Shown piece by piece: positions 11,599-22,993 of a DNA stretch of 64,000 nucleotides (positions within the stretch are counted from its first letter, which is position 1; the number at the start of each line of letters is the position of its first letter). The stretch comes from Podocnemis expansa. Taxonomy: Eukaryota; Chordata; Testudines; Podocnemididae. The stretch spans positions 16,149,940 through 16,213,939 of the forward strand of contig ML682059.1 of assembly GCA_007922195.1 (NCBI GenBank), given 5' to 3'. The notes beneath the pieces are model-generated. The model saw only the letters and a program-made list of their open reading frames with translations, was not told where the DNA came from and made no database searches. The translations under genes were made by a program, and so were the position numbers.

Positions 11599-12298
11599 GG
11601 CTGCATCTACATTGCTTAGCATTTTTGAAAAAAAAAATTCAAAAAAATTATTTCAAAATAACTATCTTGAAATAACTTTTTTCAGAAATGCTATTTCAGG
11701 AGAACAGTCCAGGGACCACTCCTTGTTCCAAAATACCACGGCTTTTTTTCCCCCAAAAGTGAAAGTCTACACTGGACTTTCTATTTCAGAAAAAAGTAAG
11801 GCAATGGAAAAGATAGGCAGGCTTTTTCGAAAAAAGCTTTTCTCGCATCTGGCTATTTTTTTTTTTAAAGCTATCTTGAAAAAGATTTTTTATTTAGAAA
11901 AAGCTGTCTGGTTTAGCTTTTTTGAAAAAGCATGCCAGTGTCTCAAAATACTGGTGTGCTTTTTCGGCAATGCTAAACCTCATTACATTCCAAAAAAAGC
12001 CTTTTTCGAGATAGCTTTTTCAAAAAAAATCCATCACCGGATGCGGCAAAGGCTTTTTTCAAAAAAAGCCTGGCTCTCTTTTCCATTGCCTTGCTTTTTT
12101 CGAAAAAGAAAGTCAGGTGTAGATTTACACTTTCAAAAAAAAAAAAAAAAGCACAGTATTTTGGGCACGGTCCCTGGACCATTTTCCAGAAGTAGCATTT
12201 TTTGAAAAAAATATTTCAAGATCATTATTTTGAATATATTTCAAAATATGTTTTTGAAAAAAGTTTTTTCGAAAATCCTAAGCAATGTAGACATAGCC
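11599..12298. mobile_element. Harbinger-type MITE, 700 bp, arrays of CTTTTTCGAAAAAG palindromes
   Basis: The ends are GGCTGCATCTACATTGCTTA and, read inward from the right, GGCTATGTCTACATTGCTTA. An ATT duplication flanks the element (11596-11598, 12299-12301). Homology between the halves runs far inward, through the block GGTCCAGGGACC near 11709 and 12169. Multiple copies of a TTTTTCGAAAAA-type palindrome fill both arms. A 202-codon open frame (11597-12205) crosses the element but is only a by-product of the repeated TTTTTCGAAAAA pattern. The termini place it with the other GGCTATGTCTACAC families in the window. Confidence 0.75.
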
Positions 12299-12307
12299 AT
12301 TCACTAT

Positions 12308-12757
12308 GGCTATGTCTTCATCTAAAATTTTAGTTCAGACTTGCTTAGTCCAAAGTTAGTTTGACCTAAACACATTTTTTTAGTCTGAGCTAACTTTTTG
12401 GTTCAAACTAGCTGTGCTTTTTTTTAGTTCAAACTAACTTTTTAGTTTGAACTAAAAAAATGTGGCTAATTCAAACCAAGAATTTAGTTTGAACTAAAAA
12501 ACAAAACGCAGTTAATTCGAACTACCCACTAGTTCAAACTTATTTAGTTTGAACTAGTATGTCTACATTGGGCTAGTTTTAACTAAATATGCAGATTGGT
12601 TCAAACCAGGTCGTTAGTTTGAACTAACCAGCCAAACTAACTAGTTCAAACTAAGCTTTGCTTACTTCAAGCTAAAAAAAAAAAAAAAAAAAGAGTTTAA
12701 ACTAGGCAAAGCCTAGTGTAGACAAGGTTCAAATTAGTTTGAATTAAGAATCCTTAA
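12308..12757. mobile_element. Harbinger-type MITE with AGTTTGAACTAA arrays, right end lost
   Basis: It starts GGCTATGTCTTCATC only nine bases after the preceding MITE ends. The body is an array of TTTAGTTTGAACTAA and AGTTCAAACTAA palindromes with internal A runs. It matches the members at 31035, 36907 and 50851, including CTAGGCAAAGCCTA and AATTAGTTTGAATTAAG. The expected right terminus, CATAGCC or CATATCC, is missing, so the right end appears truncated or mutated near 12757. Confidence 0.7.
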
Positions 12758-14132
12758 GCCTATGCATATGCAGATGCGATTGCGTATGTCTTAGAAGGTG
12801 TGGTGGTGCTGTAAAGTCAAAGGGACGTTGAATGTAGTGAACAAACACACTGAAAGTGAAAATCTGGACTAAATGATTTAAACTGAGCAAAAGGACATTA
12901 TCTGAGATTGAAATTCGTGACTAGTGCTGTATAAAATGACCATAGTGAAACACAAACCCACACAAAATTTGCAAGTTTGACGCTCGTTATGTTTATTAAT
13001 AGATGAGTTCAACTTCTGAGTAAAGATGCACAAACATATGTGTTTATATAAGAAACGTCAAATTTGTGGGCCGCTTCAATGCAAAATTCAGTGTGAGCTG
13101 ATATTTTCCTAAGATTTTTTAGTTCATTTGTACCCAAATTCATGAGGAATTTGGAAGTCTGTATTCACACATATGAAAACTGAAAATATAAATTGCTCAA
13201 AATTTCTTAGTTTCATACACTTTCACTGACACATCACATTATCATGGTTTTTCAGGTAGTTTGTGATTCATTCTGTTATATTTCCGTGGAAAGGACTATG
13301 TTGGCATTTTAACAGAGTTTATAGTCATAATTTCAAAGCTGCTGTGAAACTTGACAATATTTCAAACTATGCATTCAACTGCTACTAGTTCTCTTTTCAA
13401 GGCAGATAAAAGAAATATTAATCAATACTGAACAAAGAAAAGTTAATATGCATGTTGAAATTTTCAATAACCAAAACTTAAGGCCCAAATCCTCAAAGGT
13501 TTAGGCCCATAACTCCCATTGTGTTTAATGGAGGTTGATCACTTAACAGCTTAGGTTAAAGGACCTGTGACTATGTGAAAATACTTGTTCACTTGTTACC
13601 AATCACTGTTCTTTTTATTGCCCCACATTATACTTCATATTATTTTTGAAAATACATTTTATAGATAAAGTATCATCTGAAAAATCTTTACTTATAAAAA
13701 AAAAAGTTTTAAAAAGGCAAAAGCATATCACTTTAACACCAAGCATTTCTTAACAAAGATACCCTCAAGACAATTCAAAACACAGTTCAATTATCTGAAC
13801 TCCATATCCAAATCTAATAAATCTTTCATAGAGATAAGCAGGTAATTCAGAAAGAATAATTTGACTTTTTTCAGCTATTTTCTGTTAATAAAATGACTCC
13901 AAATAGACCAAAATATTCTTTAATGTATTTGTTATACAAAATTATTAGCTAGTCTAATAAACTACCAGTGAATAATGTTTGCTTGATAGATTCCTTTTTG
14001 AACTGCTTCTTTTAAATGTTCTGTTTCAACATTCAAGTTATTTTGATCAAAAGTATAACTCAGAACATATATTTGTATTGCTAAACCAGGCATGCCTATC
14101 TCTTAGAATCTTGTTTCTTGTGCAAGTAATTA
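12758..14132. other. AT-rich background with a half MITE at 13481-13555
   Basis: No gene is seen. Positions 13481-13555 (AGGCCCAAATCCTCAAAGG, AACTCCCATTG) look like the left half of a short palindromic MITE. The rest is AT-rich without clear structure. Confidence 0.4.
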
Positions 14133-14500
14133 CAGGTAGTCCTCACTTAGTGACCGGGTTCCGTTCCTGAAACCCGGTTGATAAACAAATTGGTCACTAA
14201 ACGAGGAGCAGCCCTTACCGGTATTTCAGGCATAATGTACTTTACTGGTAGTGGGTTTTTCAACCATCTGTAGATAGTTTTAACGTCACCTTTGCATCAT
14301 TTATAACATTTTTAATATATATTTTAAATGTTTTAAGCTCTAATGTACTGAACTTAGTTTGCATAGTGTACTGTAAATATAGGTAATCTGAGAGAGTTGA
14401 TGCGAGTTCTCGTACATCGCCATAATACCAACTCATCAGAGAGCTGGTCATAACTCTGAGGGGTCACTAAACGAGTAGGTCACTAAGTGAGGACTAGCTG
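14133..14500. mobile_element. Tc1/mariner (pogo/Tigger-like) MITE, 368 bp
   Basis: The left terminus CAGGTAGTCCTCACTTAGTG is mirrored at the right by CACTAAGTGAGGACTAGCTG. The element is flanked by TA at 14131-14132 and 14501-14502, the duplicated TA target of Tc1/mariner elements. GGTCACTAAACGAG is also repeated internally in both halves. There is no transposase. Confidence 0.75.
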
Positions 14501-16826
14501 TAGTATTATAAATGTAAGATTCACTTCGGATTCATTATGTGAGTCACTTTTCCTGCTCACTCATACCAGAACAAAGCAAATATATATTCCCCCAAAAAAG
14601 TTAACACAATTTACTTGAATTTGTGTAAAACTTGAACAAATATTTGTGAAATATTTTTGCATCTTTTTCCAGTGAGAAAGGTTTGGGTTTTTGTTGTTTT
14701 GTTTGTTTGCTTGGGTTCCCCCCCCGCTTTGTCCAAAACCAAAATTTCCATACGAGAGTCTATCATTCCTGATCTTTTAAATCCCATTTATTATATAATC
14801 ACTGCAGCCTTCCTCTCTCCCATTAACTAATTACTGCTAAGTAAAAGGTGTGGGACATTAAGTCCATTTGTGTGTCATAAAGTTAACACCACTTCCCTTT
14901 TACTAGATAGATGCACATCTCACTAAAGCAACCAGCACTATGGTAAGCTAGACAATCACAAAATACAATCTGAAATCAGTGGAAAGGAGATATGTAGGCC
15001 CAGATCCATAAAAATACCTATTGATTTCAATAGAAGGTAGGAGCTTAAATTTCTTTGTGAATCTGGGCTATAGAAAATAATTGGAACAGCAATGAGATCA
15101 CAAAGCCTGAGTTAGATGCCTAAGCTCAAATACAAAGAAAGGAGAGACAGACATCTTTTAGAAAGCGATCCACAAAAGCCAGCATGCTAAGAGGTGACCT
15201 GCATAAAAGAACCAACTGGAGCTACTGGCCAGTGGATTTCCTCTTAAACCCTGTTCTTACAGAGCTTGGTGCCTAAGCGCAGGCTGCATGGAGATGCCTT
15301 CCTCTGTTTGCAATCCATGAGCCAAGGGAAGATAGGCTCTGGGAACGGGTGGCTGTTCCTTTTAACAATGGTCTACACATTAGAGAATTTATACAAGAGA
15401 TGGGAGACCCCACATTCAAATTCCCCCTCAATCAGATGAGAAGAGATTTGAACAGGCATCACATCTTGGGTGTGTACTTTAACTACAGGATGATAGAAGG
15501 ATTCTCACTTTTTTAACTAGCACAATTAATATGTAGTTTTTTAAGTATTCATTAAAGTGGAACGACTTCAATAGGAGAGGCTGAGGGAGACCCTCTCAAT
15601 CCAGTGGCTAGGCCAATCACCTGAAAGCTAGCAGGTCCCTGTTCAAATCCCTTCATCTCATCTGGCTGTGTCCTGCATTCCATGTGAGTGCCATAATCAA
15701 CAGGCTAAAAGTTATAAGGAATTGCTGGCTCATTTGTTCTCTTCCTGTGCAGAGCTAGGTTGCTTTGGCATGTTCCTATTCGATCAGTCCCAGACAGCTG
15801 TGGGGTTTATGTGGGATATGAGTGCCCAGATATTTGAGTCAGTAGTGTAGATTTTGCGAGGCACAAGTGACATGGGACTTTTGCTGCAAAAATGTAGGCT
15901 CTGACTAAGTTTAGATGTTTAGGGGATTAAATGGCAGCCAGACAGGGGTTTTGTGGATTGCTCTGGTACCTATAACTTGTATTTATTCCCCAAAGTACCT
16001 TTGAGGCTCTGGATCGCAGCGATATTATTAAATGCTGAAGAAGGTACAAGTAAAAATAATTTCTTTTCTTCACATAAATTCTGTTTTTTTCCATCTTTTA
16101 ATCCACACAGGAAAGTTTTATCCATAGAAGAAAGCGTGCCCACCCCCACACAAATGAACTCCTCTTTAAGGGCAAAATTCTTTTCAATCTGCACTGCCGA
16201 TCTCTTATCAATAGTGAATGCCTCTGCTACACTTATGGCATCTGCAGAATGCCAATGATGACAATGTGAGTTCTGCATGCAGATCAAGTGCAGAATAAGC
16301 ACCTGAGATCCTATTTCCTGACTGATTATGAGATGCTGAAAAGCATTACCACTTCACACAAGGGCCTTCACTGTTCAGAACTTGCTACCTTAATAGAGAA
16401 TCATTTATTAAAAGAAGGATACATAAAAATATCAACAGATGATATTTTACATAAAAGGTGTCATTTATTTAACATGTAGTATGCATTAACCATATATTAT
16501 TCACTATGTAAATCTGACCAACAATCGTAAGAAAGAAAGAAGCCAAGCCCCATCAAATTCTGTCCTTCTTAAATATTCTGAAATCTAGAAAGAGTGATGA
16601 AATTATATTATAAATACCAAAAGCGTGCTTTGAAATAAACATTAGTCAGAATCATTGTGCATCTATAATTATTTTACTTGCTGACTTTCTGTATGTATGT
16701 GACACTTGATTACAGTGTAGGAAATACCCAGATTCAAAGCTATATAAGTTGAAGAGTAATTTGTGAGCTGGCAAAGTAAAAGTAACAAAGCCTCCTCCCT
16801 GTGATTTACAATAACAAGCATTCTAG
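14501..16826. other. Background with short old repeats (MITE at 14997-15069, SINE-like at 15360-15700)
   Basis: Positions 14997-15069 form a hairpin MITE (GGCCCAGATCCA ... GAATCTGGGC). Around 15360-15480 and 15570-15700 there are decayed copies of a repeat with a tRNA-type B-box-like GTTCAAATCCC near 15640 and the phrase GGCTAAAAGTTATAAGGA near 15702. That phrase is common in reptile and bird repeats. I see no gene. The open frame at 15953-16258 has no recognisable domain. Confidence 0.4.
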
Positions 16827-17249
16827 GGGTATGTCTACACATCTCTTTTATTTCAAAATAACACTGGTTATTTTGAAATAAAAGAGATTAGGTCCACATG
16901 ACGTTTTCTTATTTCAAAATGACGGGATCTGTCATTTTGAAATAAGAACTGTCGTTTCAAAAAAGCTTACACCCCATTCATTTTGAAACAGCTGTTATTT
17001 TGAAATGGTTATTTCGAAATAAGGCTGTTTGGACATGTTGTTTCAAAACACCATTGCTTCGAAACAACAGTTTCGAAACAACATGTCCGAATGGCCTTAT
17101 TTTGAAATAACCATTTCGAAATAACAGCTGTTTTGATAGCAGGTTTTCCCTTAATTTGAATTAACTTATTTTAAAATAAGGACTTTATTTCAAAATAACT
17201 CATTTTGAAATACTTATTTCGAAATAACAATGTGTGTGTAGACATAGCC
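16827..17249. mobile_element. Harbinger-type MITE with TTATTTCGAAATAA arrays, TSD TAG
   Basis: It starts GGGTATGTCTACAC and ends GTGTAGACATAGCC, flanked by TAG at 16824-16826 and 17250-17252. The body carries repeated palindromes TTATTTCGAAATAA (near 17009 and 17212) and TGTTTCGAAACA variants, many with the central CG turned into TG or CA. Inverted pairs inside, such as GGACATGTTGTTTC and GAAACAACATGTCC, would let the whole unit fold back. It is closely related to the element at 29748-30131. Confidence 0.8.
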
Positions 17250-17448
17250 TAGGACATGTAATATTAGGTCATCTCTCTCTCAACTGGAATTCTGTAGGTT
17301 CTAGGAAATGAAAGTAAAATATTTTTCTTGCGGTATAAAGAATTCCATACAGTGTTTTAAAAACTGAGCAATATTAGCACAATTAACTGGGTACAATGAA
17401 ATTTCAGCACTAAGATGAAGTGATTTTGGGAAACAACCTGTTGTGAAG

Positions 17449-17545
17449 TTCCAAAGGTGTAACCATGTTCATCTAGTTCAGCAAAATAAACAAGGAGTTT
17501 AGTTTTTAAAAGTGCCAAAGGACACTTTGTTTAACATGTTTGTGG
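17449..17545. repeat. Penelope-tail foldback, partial
   Basis: CTAGTTCAGCAAAATAAACA is the tail on the minus strand. It runs into TTTTTAAAAGTGCCAAAGGA, the tail on the plus strand, with part of the left arm lost. This is one of four inverted-tail arrangements in the window. Confidence 0.55.
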
Positions 17546-18039
17546 CCTCTTGTTCTTTTCCATGTCAAATCTGAGGAGTTTACAAGTAAAAAATTATGAT
17601 GTTCATATTTGTTGTTTGTTATGGTTTGTTTTGGAGGGGTTGGTGTAGGTGGGAGGGCTTGTTTTTTTTTTTTTTTAATTATTATTATTTAGTTTTTTCC
17701 AGTGGCCAGATGTAAAAACTGAGCTGAGGATCCAAAAGTCAAGTTGGTTCATGTATCATTATGAGCAACACGAGATTCTGGAGGCCAAATTCTTCCTTCA
17801 GTTACATATGCAACCTCTGTTTCCTCACATCCTGCCTTTAGTTACATCTTTGCCTGGAAAAGGTAGGCACAGATGTGTCTAAAAACAACATTTAGTGTCA
17901 CAATGGGAACATAGATAATAGCTAAAAATAGAGATATTAGTTGATATTCTCGTTACAATAGGCAATTTTGCCTTCTCTCTACCTCTCCTCCACCTAATAT
18001 GCTGTACCACACTATCTGAATCTAAACAACTGCTTTGAA
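17546..18039. other. Background with poly(T) tract
   Basis: The stretch contains a T run at about 17660-17678 followed by an ATT-rich tract. No gene or clear repeat is seen. Confidence 0.35.
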
Positions 18040-18215
18040 TTGCTCAAACAGTCTGACCTTATCCTATGACTTATACTACCCTGCTTTTATTTTTCCTCCC
18101 ATTCTGTAAGTTCTCCATTTTCAAGCATCAGACAAAGTGGGATTTTCTCCCACCAAAGCTCACACAATAAATAAATTTGTTAGTCTTTAAAAGTCCCACA
18201 AGACTTCTTGTTTAT
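18040..18215 (+). mobile_element. Penelope-like element 3' tail
   Basis: It reads from GCTTTGAATTGCTC through CCCATTCTGTAAGTTCTCC, AGTGGGATTTTCTCCC and AATAAATTTGTTAGTC to the terminal CCCACAAGACTTCTTG. It matches, in the same order, the 3' region downstream of the GIY-YIG domain of the copy at 23630-24310. It is 5'-truncated. Confidence 0.65.
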
Positions 18216-19022
18216 ATAGTTAACAGCTGTGTTGATGATGCACCTCTACTGATTCAAGAGGAAAAACAGGAGCAAAAAAAGTCATATATTGTCATTGAAG
18301 TAAGCAGGTGTGATGTTCATATACATAAGGAATATATCAGTTGAATAAGTGTTATTCTTATAATGACACTTTCTGGAGTAGCAGTCAGGACCAAGGGTCA
18401 CAGCACGATGAAGGCTGAGGCTAAGATTACTGAAACAGTTTCTAGTCATGTTCAAGTCAGAGTCTAGATACCAATAACCAGAACTGGAGTCAAGTGGCAG
18501 GGTCCAAATCAAACTGAAGTCAAAGCCAGGCATTCAAAAGCCGGGAGGGCCGCCACAGCTGCAAGAGATCCAGATTTTTGGATATTATATACCTCCTACA
18601 AAGCTGCTTGGAATTATCTAAGGTGGGTGCCAATCAGGAACCATGAGATTGCTGCCTTTCAGATGTCTTGACATGGGACTGCCTACGGTCTGTGTTCACA
18701 GAGGGTCATGGCTAGTGGAAATCGAGCTGCTTCTAGCTACTTCTGGATGACTGCCTGGTGATGTTGTCTGACTGGTAGTCTTGTTGGCCTGGGTTTCAGA
18801 CCTCATGGGCTTTATACATAATTAGTACAATTACTGAGTATGTAACCCCTGATTTATATTATTTTTACTACTGTGATTGTCTCTATTTTGTTTTGCTTGA
18901 AAATCCCTTAAATATTTGAGAACTCTGTTCCAAGGAAAGGGTCTGGTATGGCCCTCAACCTTCTCAAGAAGTTTCATATAGCTGTATTCTGAATTCTCAA
19001 CTTGGTTTGGAAAAAAACCATT
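18216..19022. other. Unassigned, possibly old retroelement sequence
   Basis: From about 18375 to 18830 the sequence is GC-richer than its surroundings, with phrases such as GGAGTAGCAGTCAGGACC. It might be an old LTR or untranslated region on either strand. No coding motif is visible and I cannot assign it. Confidence 0.25.
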
Positions 19023-19030
19023 ACATAGAT

Positions 19031-19222
19031 CTGGGGTCTCAAACTCAAATCACCACGAGGGCCACATGCAGACTAGTAGAGGGCCGCATGAGGACTAGTA
19101 CATTAGCCTGAGGGCCACACCACTGAGACTTTTTCATACAACAATATTGCCAATATCAGTAACATTAGTGTCATTGTGGGCCCTAGGAAATAGCTTTAGG
19201 GGCCACATGTTTGAGACCCCTG
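19031..19222. mobile_element. hAT-type MITE, 192 bp, 8-bp TSD
   Basis: The left end CTGGGGTCTCAAAC is mirrored by GTTTGAGACCCCTG at the right. The eight-base duplication ACATAGAT lies at 19023-19030 and 19223-19230, as in the hAT superfamily. The inside contains GAGGGCCACA and GGGGCCACATG on both arms. A second member interrupts the Penelope RT at 21110-21299. Confidence 0.85.
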
Positions 19223-19267
19223 ACATAGATGAATCTCGGCTTGCAAGTTGGCAAAACCTATTTACTA

Positions 19268-20116
19268 CAGTGGAATCTCAAAAAATATGAACACCACGGT
19301 TAGGAACTCACTGGTCAGCTGAACACTCTGTGAAACCAGAAGGAAGTAATCAGGCAGCAGTAGGGGAGGGTGGGGAAGCAAATTCTATACTCTGCCTCTA
19401 TTACATATTAAAGATTTCATGCAGAATAGAAGCAGCTTGGGATTACTGTTTCCTGTAAACCAAGGGTGTTGTTTCACTTTCCCTGTTACCCAACCCCAGT
19501 GGGAATGAAGAGCTGTTTTTCCCACCACCCCCTGTCAAGAGGGGAACAAGTTTGCAAGCTGAATCTGGAACCCAAGAAAGAAGCTGCTACAGCAATCGAC
19601 TGTGCTGCTGCTGTTACAGCCACAGTCTGGGCTGAGGCTAGAGCTAGAGTCTGAAGCTTCAAGCAGTATCTGCATGCTGTGCTCTGGAGGAGTTTTAAAG
19701 GGACACAGACTGTAGATCCAAACTTTGCCCATGGCTACATGTCTGTCCTAGATCCTCTGGGAGTACAAGGGACCCAGTAGGGAAAAGCACTAGCCGCAGG
19801 CTGGTGCCAGCCCCCTGCCACACGCTGCCTCTAGAGTCTGCTGATTTTGTGCACAGAGCCGGGAGAGCCTTAGGGACAGGCAGGGGTTGAGGCTTGTAAG
19901 CAGGCTCTCCCAGTTAGCAAGAAACAGGAATGGGCCAGAAAGCTGCCTGCCAACTAGGTGGCGCTGTCAGGTGCTGCCTTTGCGGAGATCTCTCCCAGAC
20001 TCAGCTGGAAGAAACTGACTGCAGGCTTCTGTACCATAATGCTTCATTCAGAGTCAGACATTTCAGAGTTACAAACAACCTGCATTCCCAGGGTTTTGTA
20101 CCTTTGAGGTTCTACA
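19268..20116. mobile_element. Tc1/mariner Tigger-like element, non-coding
   Basis: It starts CAGTGGAATCTCAAAAA after TA, with AGGAACTCACTGGTCAGC and CCAGAAGGAAGTAATCAGGC. It ends with CAGAGTTACAAACAACCTGC and TTTGAGGTTCTACAG. This arrangement, in which both ends carry copies of a GAGGTTC / AGTTACGAAC-like unit, is a Tigger-like family common in turtles and crocodilians. The GC-rich middle (19460-20000) has no transposase motif; an open frame at 19930-20136 is not recognisable. The family call rests on memory of the consensus and needs alignment. Confidence 0.55.
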
Positions 20117-20149
20117 GTCTGTTGATTGAAAATTAAACAAGTTGCAATG

Positions 20150-20757
20150 TAGCACTGGTCCACAGTAATCACAGGCTCTTAATACCGAATGGGATGAGGT
20201 CATAGTGAAACAGCAAATTGAAGCAGTTGTTAAGTTTCAAGCACTGGGAAACAGCATATAGAGGAAAGTGAGTTCAAATCACCTGTTGTAATGGGAAAAG
20301 AATCCATAGTCATGACTTAATGCTGCTTTCACACAATCAAACCTGCATATCAGTTCCAGTTCTGCTGTTTCTCTTTGAAGTCTTGATGTGTTGCCCATCT
20401 GTTTGACCGCAGCTGTTAACAAACAATCAGAGTGATTAGGAAGATGGAAGTGCTCGGCTATTGCTTTTTGAAAGTTGTGGTTTCTGATGTCAGTTTTGTG
20501 CCCATTTATTCTTTTGCGCAGAGATTGTCCTGTTTCTCCAATGTATAAGGCTTGGGGGCATTTCTGGCACATGATGGCATAAATCACATTAGTGGATGAG
20601 CAGGTAAATGAGCCCTTGATGGAGCAGCTGGCTTGATCAGGTTCTGTGATGATGCCTTTTGAGCAGATATGTCGGCAAAGTTGGCAACATGGATTATTGC
20701 AGCGGTATGTGTCTACTTTAATGTTCCTGTTGTTAAGTCTATAGCTGCTGGTGAGTA
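20150..20757 (-). pseudogene. Penelope-like element, GIY-YIG endonuclease domain and 3' region (minus strand)
   Basis: Read on the minus strand from 20757, the frame shows a Cys-rich linker (CCQLCRHIC, then GSFTCSSTNVIYAIMCQKC). The GIY-YIG nuclease core follows: IYAIMC, LYIGETGQSLRKRINGHKTD, AEHFHLPNHSDC and RETAELELI. This domain makes the target nick in Penelope-like elements and lies downstream of the RT. The open part is 102 codons from an internal Met, but the domain runs further upstream. The 5' side is cut at about 20757, where an RT segment in the opposite orientation starts, so this copy lacks its own RT in place. The 3' region runs on to about 20150. Confidence 0.8.
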
Positions 20758-20762
20758 CACCT

Positions 20763-21799
20763 AATCAAGAAACTCCCTGAGGCAACATAGGAAATAAAGA
20801 CAAACGCACCACCAGAATCCCAACCAGGGATATTCTATCTACTACCAAAAATTCATAAAAAAGGAAACCCAGGCTGCCCCATCATCTCAGGCACTGTCAC
20901 TCCTACAACAGGCGTAGCTGGCTGTGGGGACTCCCTCCTCAGACCCTATGCTATCAACACTTCTAGCAATCTTCGAGACACCACAGATTTCCTGAGGAAA
21001 ATCCAATCCATTGGTGATCTTCCAGAAAACACCATCCTGGCCACTATGAATGTAGAAGTGCTTTAAATCAACATGCCACACAAAGATGGATTACAATCTC
21101 TTAGAAGAGGGGTCTCATACGTGTGGCCCAGGGGCTGCATGGGGCCCCTAACGCTATTTCCTGCAGCCCACATTGATGACACTATTGTTACCGGTATTTG
21201 CAATGTTGTTGTAGGAAAAGGTGTCAGAGGTGCAGCCCTTGGGCTAACGTATTAGTCCTCATGAGGCGCTCATGCTGATTTGAAATTGAGACCCCTGTAT
21301 TAGAAGAGCCTTCCCAGATGATGCCAAAGCACACCTCATGGCTGAACTTTGTGACTTTGTGCTGTCACACAAACATTTCTGATTTGAGAATAATTTATAC
21401 CTTCAAGTCAATGGCACTGCTATGGGTACCCGCATGGCCCCACAATATACCAACATTTTTATAGCCAACGTAGAACAACATTTCCGCAAGTCTCATGCCA
21501 AGGTACTTCTCCTCCACTTACGTTACATTGATGACAGCTGCATCATCTGGATGTATGACAGGGATGCCCTTGAAGATTTCCACAGAGATTGCAACAATTT
21601 CAACTCCACAATCAAAATAAGCCTGGGACAGTCCACAAGGAAGATCCACTTTCTGGACACTACAAAACAAACTATGGATGGACACATAAACACCACCCTA
21701 TACCAAACACTACAACTGATCAGTATAGTTACCTACATCCCTCACAATGTTCCCTCTAGACTGCGCGTGAGTGCAGAAGCCCTAACTCTCTGGTGCTGA
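20763..21799 (+). pseudogene. Penelope-like reverse transcriptase, interrupted by a hAT MITE
   Basis: Upstream of the MITE the frame reads FYLLPKIHKKGNPGCPIISG and SLLRPYAINTSSNLRDTTDF, then LPENTILATMNVEVL followed by a stop. The usual catalytic motif A is ATMDVEALY, so the Asp is Asn here. After the MITE, 21422-21743 holds NGTAMGTRMAPQYTNIFIAN (motif B region), LRYIDDSCIIW (motif C with its YIDD) and GQSTRKIHFLDT. These are the Penelope-type RT blocks related to telomerase RT. The frame runs past the element border into inserted DNA and stops at 21799. Stop codons, the Asn and the insertion rule out function. Confidence 0.8.
21110..21299. mobile_element. hAT-type MITE inside the Penelope RT, TSD TTAGAAGAG
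   Basis: It starts GGGGTCTCATACGTGTGGCC and ends TTGAGACCCCTGTA. TTAGAAGAG is present on both sides (21101-21109 and 21300-21308), an 8-9-base duplication. It is of the same family as 19031-19222. It splits the RT between motif A and motif B, so it inserted after the Penelope copy arrived. Confidence 0.8.
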
Positions 21800-22285
21800 C
21801 CTCACTGCCGGTACCACAGGCTTGCAGCGGCTGCTCCTTGCCAGCCCAAGGACACATTCTTCTGGCCAGCAGGGAGCTATTCCATGGAGTTTAAAATCTC
21901 CCCTGAACATGCTCAGAATGGGAGATTTTAAACTTCTCTGCACAGCTTCCTGCCACCTGGAAGAATGGCGGCAGTGAGGGACAGGGTCCCCAGGGAGCAG
22001 TTCTAGCAGCGTGGGAATGGGCTGAGGGAGCAGGGAAAGGGGTGCCAGGGGGCCTCAGGGAAGCTGGCTGGAGAGACCCCAGCTCTGTAACTCAGGGAAG
22101 ACCTCCCCACACTCCACCTGGGCCCCAGGAAAGTGCTCAGGGGGGCAAGCAGCTTCCCCAGGACTAGGGTTGCCAAACATCTTGCAAAAGGAGGACGTGT
22201 GCTCCTTTTTACCTTCACGTCCTCCGTCTAGCAGGCATTCTAAGCATAGGTGATTTTTTTCCTGCTTCTTGCTTTTTACCAGTAG

Positions 22286-22334
22286 AAGGTTTAAAAACAA
22301 ACAAACAAACAAACCAACCACACACACACACACC
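22286..22334. repeat. (AAAC)n and (CA)n microsatellite
   Basis: Five consecutive AAAC units pass into CCAACC and then a CA run. This is a simple sequence repeat. Confidence 0.8.
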
Positions 22335-22434
22335 CAACACAGGGCTGGGATCCATAAACCTTAAGAGTCTGCTCTACACATGTGGAACAAAAGAACCTGT
22401 AGCAAAACCAAGGCAGGGGGAATAGAACATACCA

Positions 22435-22515
22435 TTTCCTCTCTTCAGTTGGCTGAGCAGCTCCCTATCAATATGTGTGTTGTGGGTTTGAGCCCTATGC
22501 TGGGCACTTTAACTT
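22435..22515 (+). repeat. Possible tRNA-derived SINE head
   Basis: CAGTTGGCTGAGCAGC resembles a tRNA A box and GTGGGTTTGAGCCC a B box (consensus GGTTCGANTCC), about 30 bases apart and followed by ATGCTGGGCA. This spacing and order fit a tRNA-derived SINE head in decayed form. It does not fold as an intact tRNA and has no obvious SINE tail. Confidence 0.4.
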
Positions 22516-22993
22516 TTTTTGGACTTGCTCCCTACAAAAGGCCTAAATTGGGGAAAAAACATATAGCAAACCCTAACGAAATGAAGGAAAATAATTTATA
22601 CGGTGAATAAAATTACAAACAGGGACAAAGTAAGTAAAGCAAATAAAGGGGCACTTTTGAACTGGTTAGAAACAATGTAGGACTTTTTTTTTTAAATTGT
22701 AAAACGGGCTGCTGTGGAAAATGAAAAAGCAGCAAGTCAACTTTTTTTTAGGTGCTTTTCAAGCTTATATTTGCAAATTTAGGTTTTTGTAACTTTTTTT
22801 AATTTCATGAACGTTCATGAAAGGGTCATGAAAAGCTTTCATTTACTGAAAAAATGAATTTTCAGTACAAGAAAACATCTTGGTAATTTTTTTTTTTAAT
22901 TTTAAATAATTTTAAGAACACCGGACTTTGTACTGTTTTAATGCTGCATTCATTATCATTACCATTTTCCATGACATAATATGCTAATGACAG

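Noticed and set aside
11597..12205. A 202-codon open frame rich in Phe, Lys and Ser
   Set aside because: It runs through a palindromic MITE whose TTTTTCGAAAAA repeats create alternating Phe and Lys codons. It has no domain, and the mirror-image arms explain its length.
22435..22515. A functional tRNA gene
   Set aside because: A- and B-box-like motifs are present, but no cloverleaf with paired acceptor stem can be formed. A decayed SINE head is more likely.
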